Both the position numbers and the translations under genes were made by a program. From Glaciecola sp964446865 (GTDB lineage: Bacteria > Pseudomonadota > Gammaproteobacteria > Enterobacterales > Alteromonadaceae), in contig CAYURD010000072.1 of the NCBI GenBank assembly GCA_964446865.1, positions 1 through 19,971 on the forward strand: a DNA stretch of 19,971 nt, written 5' to 3'. Below, one piece after another: positions 13,850 to 19,971 of the stretch (positions within the stretch are counted from its first letter, which is position 1; every line of letters begins with the position of its first letter). The notes under the pieces were generated by a model that saw only the letters and a program-made list of their open reading frames with translations, was not told the origin of the DNA and made no database searches.

Positions 13850-14506
13850 ATGAAAACAAACATAATTAAAAGTCTTCGTATAAATACGCTGCTATTTTTG
13901 TGCACAGCATTATTCGCTTTAGCGTTAAACAGCAATGCGCTGGCTCAAGAGCTAGAAGCAGTTCAAGTCTATAAACAGGATGAGTTAATTAGGCTCATTA
14001 ACAACAATCAACATTTACAGCGGGTTCGTGATGACCGTTGCCAAATAGTTGAGGATATAGAAGCACGTGCCGACATAATGCGCGTACCGGCTTTCCAATT
14101 TTTGTGGGGAGATATGCTGGCATGGGGAGTTTGCACTGATGCTAATCCAATGCAAGGTATATATTACATGCGTCAAGCAGCTGACCAAGGGCTCCCTGCT
14201 GCTCTTGAGCAATTAGGGCGTTACCATGCACAAGGGAAATTTGTTCAACAAGATATAAAAAGGGCGGTCATCTTCTTACGAGAAGCCTCTGCGATGGGGC
14301 ACTTAAGGGCACAACTGCAATTATCTGAACTCTTTATTGATGGGTATGGCAGTCCTTATGATTTTGAAGATCTTTATCATTGGTTGTATAACGCAGTCAC
14401 TAATGACGCAAACCTACATGCAAAAATTGCGAATAACCTTCTAGAATTGGAAGCATTGATGCATCCTAAAGCCGTTAGAGACGCGAGACGACCTTTGTCT
14501 CAATAG
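13850..14506 (+). CDS. motX: MotX, Sel1-repeat protein of the sodium-driven flagellar motor
   Basis: A 218-residue secreted protein with a signal sequence (hydrophobic 13-27, cleavage after NALA, 29-32) and three Sel1-like helical repeats (about 81-187). The stretches DRCQIVEDIEARA (62-74), FLWGDMLAWGVC (84-95) and DQGLPAALEQLGRY (112-125) closely follow Vibrio MotX as I know it, as does YGSPYDFEDLYHWLY (166-180). MotX with MotY forms the periplasmic T ring that stabilises PomA/PomB stators of polar flagella. Cys64 and Cys95 are possible disulfide partners. As in Vibrio, the gene is away from flagellar clusters and near rnr and rlmB. A FliA-like -10 lies upstream. The Shine-Dalgarno sequence is weak. 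Confidence 0.9.
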   Translation: MKTNIIKSLRINTLLFLCTALFALALNSNALAQELEAVQVYKQDELIRLINNNQHLQRVRDDRCQIVEDIEARADIMRVPAFQFLWGDMLAWGVCTDANPMQGIYYMRQAADQGLPAALEQLGRYHAQGKFVQQDIKRAVIFLREASAMGHLRAQLQLSELFIDGYGSPYDFEDLYHWLYNAVTNDANLHAKIANNLLELEALMHPKAVRDARRPLSQ

Positions 14507-14536
14507 GTAATTTACAATCAATAGCTTACCTTTTTT
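14505..14536 (+). terminator. Possible intrinsic terminator after motX
   Basis: AGGTAA (14505-14510, overlapping the stop codon) can pair with TTACCT (14526-14531), followed by a T-run to 14536. The 15-nt loop is large, and a competing hairpin TTACC/GGTAA (14526-14541) uses the same arm, so strength is uncertain. Confidence 0.4.
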
Positions 14537-14588
14537 GGTAAATATGCTTAAATAACGCTATCTATTATCTGTATATATCATCAATTTT

Positions 14589-15800
14589 ATGTCCATTAAA
14601 GATTCTGCTATTCCCTTAGGTGTGCTAGGTACGCCATTTTCTGCAAGCTCAGCTAAAGTGATGTTACTTGGCTCTGGTGAATTAGGTAAAGAAGTCGTTA
14701 TCGAATTAAAACGCCTTGGTTGTGAAGTGGTTGCGCTAGACCGCTATGAAAATGCACCCGCAATGCAAGTTGCCGACCGTTCATACTGCATCTCGATGCT
14801 AGATGGCGAAGCGCTTGAACAGATCGTTTACACTGAAAAGCCTGATTTTATTGTCCCTGAAATAGAAGCAATCGCGACTTCTAGCCTGCTTAAACTTGAG
14901 TCTGAAGGGTTTAATGTGGTTCCCAGTGCAAATGCTGCGCATTTGACGATGAACCGTGAGGGTATTAGAAGACTGGTTGCTGAAGAATTAAACATACCAA
15001 GCTCTGGCTTTGTTTTTGCTCAAGACGAGCAAGAGTTTAAAGAAGCGGTCGGTCAAATTGGCTTTCCGTGTATTGTTAAGCCCATTATGAGTTCGTCGGG
15101 TAAAGGGCAAAGTCTACTTAAGTCATCAGCTGATATTGAAACTGCTTGGCAATATGCGCAAGAGGGCGGGCGAGCAGGAAAAGGCAAAGTTATTGTAGAA
15201 AGTTTTGTTGATTTTGATTATGAAATTACCTTGTTAACGATTAGACATGTGAATGGAACAAGCTATTGCGAACCAATTGGACACCGACAACAAGATGGTG
15301 ATTATCGCGAAAGTTGGCAACCACAAGCCATGTCAGGATTGGCCTTACAAAGAGCCCAAGAAATGGCCGAAAAAGTGACTACTGCGCTAGGTGGTTATGG
15401 CTTGTTTGGTGTTGAGCTTTTTATTAAGGGAGATGATGTGACTTTTAGTGAAGTTTCACCACGGCCGCACGATACAGGGATGGTGACACTAATTTCCCAA
15501 GACCTTTCTGAGTTTGCTTTACATGCGCGTGCATTTCTTGGCTTACCCATTCCTAACATTGGATTTAGACGACCTTCTGTATCAGTTGCTATGCTCGTGA
15601 GCGGCAACTCAACACAAGTCGAATATTCTAACCTTGGTGATGCGCTTTCGTTGCCAAATACCGATTTACGATTATTTGGTAAACCCGAAGTTGCAGGTAC
15701 AAGACGAATGGGAGTGGCCTTAGCATCTGACGATTCGATTGAAATTGCCCTACAAAAAGCACTGCATGTTGCTGGCAGTGTTAAAACTAATCTGGGTTAA
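14589..15800 (+). CDS. purT: PurT, formate-dependent phosphoribosylglycinamide formyltransferase
   Basis: Converts glycinamide ribonucleotide to its formyl derivative using formate and ATP, the folate-independent route for purine step 3. The 403 residues closely follow E. coli PurT (392) after an N-terminal extension of about 10. Motifs: VMLLGSGELGKEV (24-36), EIEAIAT (91-97), TMNREGIRRL (119-128), the ATP-grasp stretch PIMSSSGKGQS (165-175), GHRQQDGDYRESWQPQ (231-246), GLFGVELF (271-278) and SEVSPRPHDTGMVTLISQD (287-305). The ATG has no Shine-Dalgarno sequence, and no PurR-type box is visible in the 82-bp gap after motX, so its own promoter is unclear. Confidence 0.96.
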   Translation: MSIKDSAIPLGVLGTPFSASSAKVMLLGSGELGKEVVIELKRLGCEVVALDRYENAPAMQVADRSYCISMLDGEALEQIVYTEKPDFIVPEIEAIATSSLLKLESEGFNVVPSANAAHLTMNREGIRRLVAEELNIPSSGFVFAQDEQEFKEAVGQIGFPCIVKPIMSSSGKGQSLLKSSADIETAWQYAQEGGRAGKGKVIVESFVDFDYEITLLTIRHVNGTSYCEPIGHRQQDGDYRESWQPQAMSGLALQRAQEMAEKVTTALGGYGLFGVELFIKGDDVTFSEVSPRPHDTGMVTLISQDLSEFALHARAFLGLPIPNIGFRRPSVSVAMLVSGNSTQVEYSNLGDALSLPNTDLRLFGKPEVAGTRRMGVALASDDSIEIALQKALHVAGSVKTNLG

Positions 15801-15814
15801 CAGGCATAGGGTTA

Positions 15815-15863
15815 CAAGGCCAAGATTAAAAAGGGCAAGGTGAAAAGGCCAAGGTGAAAAGGA
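15815..15863 (+). repeat. 14-bp purine-rich tandem repeat supplying the ribosome site of the GNAT gene
   Basis: Units at 15815, 15829 and 15843 (14 bp each, consensus AAAAGGCCAAGGTG) plus a half unit at 15857-15863. The half unit AAAAGGA is the Shine-Dalgarno site for the ATG at 15869, so each unit repeats a ribosome-site-like AAGG. Confidence 0.8.
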
Positions 15864-15868
15864 ATAGT

Positions 15869-16375
15869 ATGGAAATCTCTATCAGAAAAGCGCACGCCTT
15901 TGAATTTGAAATACTCACCTCCTTGGCAATAGCTGCAAAGTCTTACTGGGGATATTCTGATGAATTTATTCAGGCATGTCGGCATGAATTAACAACAACA
16001 GAGACGGATTTACTCAATCCGTTCTATACCTATTGGCTTGCCTATTACGAAGACACAATTTGCGGATATGCTGCACTCAAACCCCTATCATTACCGTTAA
16101 TTGAGCACTTAGAACTAAGTCTTGACGACCAATTAATCGAATTAGATGGCTTGTGGGTGTTGCCAGAATTTATTGGGCAAGGTATCGGTTCGAAGCTGTT
16201 TAGGCATTTTATGCCACTTTTAAAAGCGTCTAGTTATACACATCTAGAGATATTAAGCGATCCACAGGCGAGTGGATTTTACGAAAAAATGGGCGGGACT
16301 TATGTAGGGGACAAATCTTCAAATTTTGAGGAAGGGCGTCTATTACCTGTTTTTCGAATGAATTTGCGTAAATAA
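15869..16375 (+). CDS. GNAT-family N-acetyltransferase
   Basis: A 168-residue single-domain acetyltransferase using acetyl-CoA. The GNAT core shows LDGLWVLPEFIGQGIGSKLF (92-111), where Gln104-Gly105-Ile106-Gly107 is the acetyl-CoA pyrophosphate loop. Then DPQASGFYEKMGG (131-143) follows, including the conserved Tyr138 region. The frame opens at a GTG at 15854, but AGGA five bases before 15869 and the usual N-terminal strand EISIRKA support the ATG. It follows purT by 68 bp of tandem repeat and may be read through from purT. The substrate (small molecule, peptide or protein) cannot be inferred. Confidence 0.85.
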   Translation: MEISIRKAHAFEFEILTSLAIAAKSYWGYSDEFIQACRHELTTTETDLLNPFYTYWLAYYEDTICGYAALKPLSLPLIEHLELSLDDQLIELDGLWVLPEFIGQGIGSKLFRHFMPLLKASSYTHLEILSDPQASGFYEKMGGTYVGDKSSNFEEGRLLPVFRMNLRK

Positions 16376-16420
16376 TCAACAGATATTACTGAAAAACCTT
16401 TTTTTAATTGTGCATTGCTT

Positions 16421-16426
16421 TATACT
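16421..16426 (+). promoter_or_regulatory. TATACT -10 element placing rnr transcription start at its ATG
   Basis: TATACT lies 6 bp before the rnr ATG, so a start point at the A of the ATG would give a leaderless mRNA. No Shine-Dalgarno sequence is present. The -35 region (around 16398-16403, T-rich) is poor, so the element is uncertain. Confidence 0.3.
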
Positions 16427-16432
16427 TGGCAC

Positions 16433-19045
16433 ATGAATAAAAGAAACAAAGAAACAAAAGAAATAAAGAAACATACGAATACCTCAGAAAAAACGAATAC
16501 TCCAAGTAAAGCTTCCCATAAAAAAGCATCTCAAAGTAAATCAGAAAGTAAACCAAAGCGTTCGAAAGCCTCGTCAACAGAATCAAAACAACAATCGAAC
16601 GCTGATCCACATTTTGATCGAGAGCAAATAAAATATGAAAATCCAGTAGCAAGTCGAGAGTACCTCTTAAGCACTATTCGAGAAAACGGTGGTGCGTTAT
16701 CGTACTCTGATATTTGCCAACTTCTTAACGCGACTCAAGAGAACAATAAAATAGGTATACAGCGGCGCTTAAGAGCAATGGAACGCGAAGGACAAGTGTT
16801 GTTTAATCGCAATAAGCAGTACGAAGTGCAAAAGCAAGATGAGCTCATAAGCGGGCGTGTTATTGGACATCGCGACGGTTTTGGCTTTTTAAAGCATTCA
16901 GATACGGAAAAAGACTTATTTATCCCGATTGGTCAAATGGCTAATTTGATCCACGATGACATTGTTGAAGGCTCGCTGGGTCATACTGACAGGCGTGGCC
17001 GTACCGAATTTAGAGTAAATAGGGTTCTTGAACCTAGAAGCGATGCTATTGTTGGACGTTTTTTCTCTGAACAAGGCATGAACATTGTCATACCCGACGA
17101 TAATCGGATTTGTCATGAAATCATTATTCCAAAAGAACACACACAAGCTGCTAGGCAAGGTCATGTCGTTGTTGTTGAGATCATTAATCGGCCAAAACGA
17201 AGACAAAATGCGACAGGCAAAATTACTGAAGTACTAGGCGAGCATATGGCGCCGGGGATGGAAATAGAAACTGCTCTACGCAATTTTGATATACCTCATA
17301 CATGGCCAAAATCAGTCTCTACAAGTGTAAATAAGTTAACATCTGAAGTGCCAGAGCAAGCTAAAGAGGGCCGCGTTGATCTACGTGATTTACCATTAGT
17401 CACCATTGATGGAGAAGACGCCAGAGACTTTGATGATGCTGTTTATTGTCAGCCTGAATCACAAGGTGGCTGGCGCTTATGGGTTGCAATTGCTGATGTA
17501 AGCTCTTACGTCAAATTAGGTACTGCACTCGATAACGAAGCTCAAAATAGAGCAACATCTGTTTACTTTCCAGAACAAGTGATCCCAATGTTGCCAGAAG
17601 TGCTGTCTAATGGATTGTGTTCGTTAAATCCTGATGTTGATCGTTTGTGCATGGTCTGCGAAATGACTATTGATGCGAACGGTACTTTGGGTGAGTACAA
17701 ATTTTATGAAGCCGTAATGCGTTCTCACGCTCGATTTACCTATACAAAAGTGTGGAACATATTAAGCGGTGATGTTGAATTAATGGAGCGATATCAATCG
17801 CGTGTTAAAGACTTGCATCATCTTAATGATTTATACAAGTCATTAAAACGCGCTAGGCAAGGACGCGGTGCGATAGAGTTTGAGAGCCAAGAGACCAAAT
17901 TTGTATTTAATGCGCATCGCAAGATTGAACATATTATTCCTTTAGTTCGAAATGACGCACACAAAATCATTGAAGAATGCATGATTATGGCTAATGTCTG
18001 CGCAGCTAAATGTATTGAAGCAAATGATGCAGAAGCTTTATTTAGAATCCATGATAAGCCAGATGAAGATCGCCTGATCACATTTAAGTCATATTTGTCA
18101 GAAGTCGGCATAAGCTTTGCCGGTAGTAATGATCCCAAGCCGAAAGATTTTGCCTTAGTTGCTAAAGCTATAGAAGGGCGCGTTGACAAAGATTTGATTC
18201 AAACAATGCTCTTACGATCGATGAAACAAGCTGTTTATGATGGTAATAATGTTGGGCACTTTGGCCTTGCACTCGATGCTTATGCGCATTTTACATCGCC
18301 AATACGTCGTTATCCTGATTTAGTTGTACATAGGGTACTAAAAGCGATTATTAACAAGCAAACGGGTAAGAAGTCATGCAAAGGCGCAAAATTTTACAGC
18401 GAGCAGGAAATTGAACAACTTGGTGAACAGTGTTCAACAGCAGAACGCAGAGCCGATGACGCCACGCGAGATGTATCTGATTGGCTAAAGTGTGAGTTTA
18501 TGCAAGACCATGTAGGTGACGTGTTTGATGGTGTAGTTGCGTCTGTGACCAACTTTGGATTGTTTGTAAGAATAAATGATTACCAAATAGACGGTTTAGT
18601 GCATATTACATCGCTGGCAAATGACTATTATCACTACGACCAAGTAAAACAGTGTTTAGTGGGTGAAAGTTTTGGATTGCATTATCGACTTGGTGACGCA
18701 GTGAAAATCAAAGTCGTCGCGGTGAATTTAGATGAGCGAAAAATTGATTTGATGATTGATGGTCAGGCAGAAATTAACCGCAATATGCGAAAAGGAGCGG
18801 GCAAGCCTAAAATCCAACGTGGTAAAGCTGGTAAATCGGGTAAAGGTAGCCAGAAAGTCAGCACTAATAGCAACCACGCAAAGGGTGCGGGTAATAGCGC
18901 AAACAAAGGCAGCAAAGATAGCAAATCTACTGCAAACAAAGGGAATACTAGTTCTTCTGGTAAAAAATCAGGAAAGCAAGGCAAGCGTAAAGCAGGTCCT
19001 GCATCTAAGCGAAACAAGTCGGGTCGTTCAAAGTCGAAGCGCTAA
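16433..19045 (+). CDS. rnr: Ribonuclease R
   Basis: A processive 3'-to-5' exoribonuclease that degrades structured RNA and takes part in RNA quality control. In order: a Lys/Ser/Thr-rich N-terminal tail (1-60), a winged-helix domain (about 74-132), cold-shock domains (about 138-270), and the catalytic RNB domain. The RNB domain has IDGEDARDFDDAVYC (325-339), in which Asp326, Asp332, Asp334 and Asp335 are the metal ligands, and YAHFTSPIRRYPDLVVHR (617-634). An S1 domain (about 695-776) follows, then a very basic low-complexity tail (about 784-870, Lys/Gly/Ser). At 870 residues it is longer than E. coli RNase R (813) because of the tails. A TTG six codons upstream is open, but the ATG at 16433 gives MNKRNK and is preferred. 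It precedes rlmB, as in other gammaproteobacteria. Confidence 0.95.
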   Translation: MNKRNKETKEIKKHTNTSEKTNTPSKASHKKASQSKSESKPKRSKASSTESKQQSNADPHFDREQIKYENPVASREYLLSTIRENGGALSYSDICQLLNATQENNKIGIQRRLRAMEREGQVLFNRNKQYEVQKQDELISGRVIGHRDGFGFLKHSDTEKDLFIPIGQMANLIHDDIVEGSLGHTDRRGRTEFRVNRVLEPRSDAIVGRFFSEQGMNIVIPDDNRICHEIIIPKEHTQAARQGHVVVVEIINRPKRRQNATGKITEVLGEHMAPGMEIETALRNFDIPHTWPKSVSTSVNKLTSEVPEQAKEGRVDLRDLPLVTIDGEDARDFDDAVYCQPESQGGWRLWVAIADVSSYVKLGTALDNEAQNRATSVYFPEQVIPMLPEVLSNGLCSLNPDVDRLCMVCEMTIDANGTLGEYKFYEAVMRSHARFTYTKVWNILSGDVELMERYQSRVKDLHHLNDLYKSLKRARQGRGAIEFESQETKFVFNAHRKIEHIIPLVRNDAHKIIEECMIMANVCAAKCIEANDAEALFRIHDKPDEDRLITFKSYLSEVGISFAGSNDPKPKDFALVAKAIEGRVDKDLIQTMLLRSMKQAVYDGNNVGHFGLALDAYAHFTSPIRRYPDLVVHRVLKAIINKQTGKKSCKGAKFYSEQEIEQLGEQCSTAERRADDATRDVSDWLKCEFMQDHVGDVFDGVVASVTNFGLFVRINDYQIDGLVHITSLANDYYHYDQVKQCLVGESFGLHYRLGDAVKIKVVAVNLDERKIDLMIDGQAEINRNMRKGAGKPKIQRGKAGKSGKGSQKVSTNSNHAKGAGNSANKGSKDSKSTANKGNTSSSGKKSGKQGKRKAGPASKRNKSGRSKSKR

Positions 19046-19165
19046 GTCGCATGCGGCACATGCATTGTTTCATTGCTAATAAAACAAGCAAGATATAGGC
19101 TCGCGCAAATACTGCTACCCCTAACATTATGAAACAAATTACAAATTAAGTTCTGGATAAAAGTT

Positions 19166-19924
19166 ATGGCACAACAAGAGTTTTTATACGGTTTACATTC
19201 GATTTCGGCAGTGCTAGAAAACGAGCCTGAGCGCGTGTTAGAAATCATGATTGCAAAAGGTCGAAACGACGACCGAATGAACAAGGTCGTTAACTTAGCG
19301 CGTAAAAACCGTATTTCTGTGCAGTTTGTTCATCGTAAAACCCTCGATGAAAAAAGCCAAGGCGAACAAAACCAAGGAATTATTGCTCGAGCTAAACCGG
19401 GTAGAGTATTAAACGAAGATGATTTAGACAAAATACTTGAGAGGTTTGAAGATGGAAAAAGTGGCTCTGCATTCTTTTTGGTACTTGACGGTGTAACGGA
19501 TCCGCACAATTTGGGGGCATGTTTACGTAATTGCGATGCGTCTGGTGTGCATGCCTTAATTGTGCCAAAAGACAAAGCCGTTGGCGTGACGCCTGTGGTC
19601 AGAAAAGTTGCTGTTGGAGCCGCTGAAACTATTCCACTTATTCAAGTTACTAATTTGACACGTACTTTAAAGCATATGCAGCAAAATGGGGTTTGGGTTA
19701 TAGGTACTGCAGGCGAAGCGCAGCAATTGATCTATGATTGCAAAATGCAAGGCCCTATTGCCTTAGTTATGGGTGCAGAAGGAAAAGGAATGCGCAGGTT
19801 AACCACAGAAACATGCGATGAGCTGGTTAAATTACCCATGGCAGGTGCCGTATCTAGTTTGAATGTGTCTGTTGCCTCTGGTATTTGTTTGTTTGAAATT
19901 GTTAGGCAGCGTGCATTGTCGTGA
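19166..19924 (+). CDS. rlmB: 23S rRNA (guanosine-2'-O-)-methyltransferase RlmB
   Basis: Methylates G2251 of 23S rRNA (E. coli numbering) using S-adenosylmethionine. The 252 residues hold an N-terminal substrate-binding domain (1-75) and a SPOUT/TrmH knotted domain. Its three motifs are LDGVTDPHNLGACLRNC (107-123, with Asn115 and Arg121), VMGAEGKGMRRL (201-212, Glu205) and LPMAGAVSSLNVSVASGI (223-240). The gene follows rnr by 120 bp, the common order in gammaproteobacteria. That gap has only a short GCATG/CATGC hairpin (19049-19063) and no strong terminator, so co-transcription is possible. The Shine-Dalgarno region is weak. Confidence 0.95.
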   Translation: MAQQEFLYGLHSISAVLENEPERVLEIMIAKGRNDDRMNKVVNLARKNRISVQFVHRKTLDEKSQGEQNQGIIARAKPGRVLNEDDLDKILERFEDGKSGSAFFLVLDGVTDPHNLGACLRNCDASGVHALIVPKDKAVGVTPVVRKVAVGAAETIPLIQVTNLTRTLKHMQQNGVWVIGTAGEAQQLIYDCKMQGPIALVMGAEGKGMRRLTTETCDELVKLPMAGAVSSLNVSVASGICLFEIVRQRALS

Positions 19925-19971
19925 TCTGCAATAGCGCACCTGTGCAATTGCGCAACGTTACAGCGCAACAG
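19925..19971 (+). other. Inverted repeats after rlmB, cut by window end
   Basis: TTGCGC (19947-19952) and GCGCAA (19962-19967) can form a 6-bp stem, preceded by a smaller GCAC/GTGC hairpin. A T-run, if any, would lie beyond the window, so a terminator can be suspected but not shown. Confidence 0.3.

Noticed and set aside
14507..14588. PurR operator ahead of purT
   Set aside because: No sequence close to the ACGCAAACGTTTGCGT-type consensus is present in the gap.
17818..18189. 123-codon frame antisense to rnr
   Set aside because: Lies wholly opposite the conserved RNB domain, which explains the sequence; no promoter or ribosome site.
18756..19079. 107-codon frame overlapping the rnr 3' end
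   Set aside because: Another-frame shadow of the repetitive Lys/Gly/Ser tail of RNase R; it has no independent support.

Overview
The window looks like chromosomal DNA of a marine gammaproteobacterium of the Alteromonadales (Alteromonas/Glaciecola/Paraglaciecola type; this placement is inferred from gene content). The base composition is AT-leaning. The genes are motX (a part of Na+-driven polar flagellar motors), ubiD-fre, purT, rnr and rlmB. I see no prophage, transposase, CRISPR array, tRNA or rRNA, and every large gene appears intact.

Left part (1-8090): a cluster that reads as a cell-wall sugar salvage pathway. A short repeat-rich stretch (1-205) precedes three genes read leftwards: an SSS-family Na+/solute symporter, murQ (overlapping the symporter by 17 bp) and a NamZ-type exo-N-acetylmuramidase lipoprotein. 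Alanine racemase (alr) is divergent from them. It converges on a lipoprotein with a beta-lactamase/penicillin-binding fold signature, which is in turn divergent from a BadF/BadG-type sugar kinase. The proposed flow is as follows. NamZ releases MurNAc outside the inner membrane and the symporter imports it. The kinase makes MurNAc-6-phosphate, and MurQ converts that to GlcNAc-6-phosphate plus D-lactate. Alr and the serine hydrolase could handle the peptide or D-alanine side. Only the MurQ chemistry is certain; the assignment of the symporter, kinase and hydrolase to MurNAc is inferred from context.

Middle (8137-13390): all leftward. A membrane-anchored thioredoxin-like protein lies downstream of an orphan periplasmic solute-binding protein. 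Further upstream is a probable operon ubiD - fre - secreted M28 metallopeptidase.

The 459-bp gap at 13391-13849 is the least explained part of the window. Its leftward strand has a perfect -35 box with an extended -10, then about 180 nt of potentially structured sequence, then a strong intrinsic terminator about 100 nt before ubiD. This could be an unannotated small RNA, a small-protein gene, or a ubiD leader with attenuation.

Right part (13850-19971): all rightward. motX (with a FliA-like -10 upstream), purT, a GNAT acetyltransferase preceded by purine-rich 14-bp tandem repeats, rnr (RNase R with long basic tails) and rlmB. Short tandem repeats of 13, 14 and 24 bp recur in the gaps between genes and may be a local feature of this genome.
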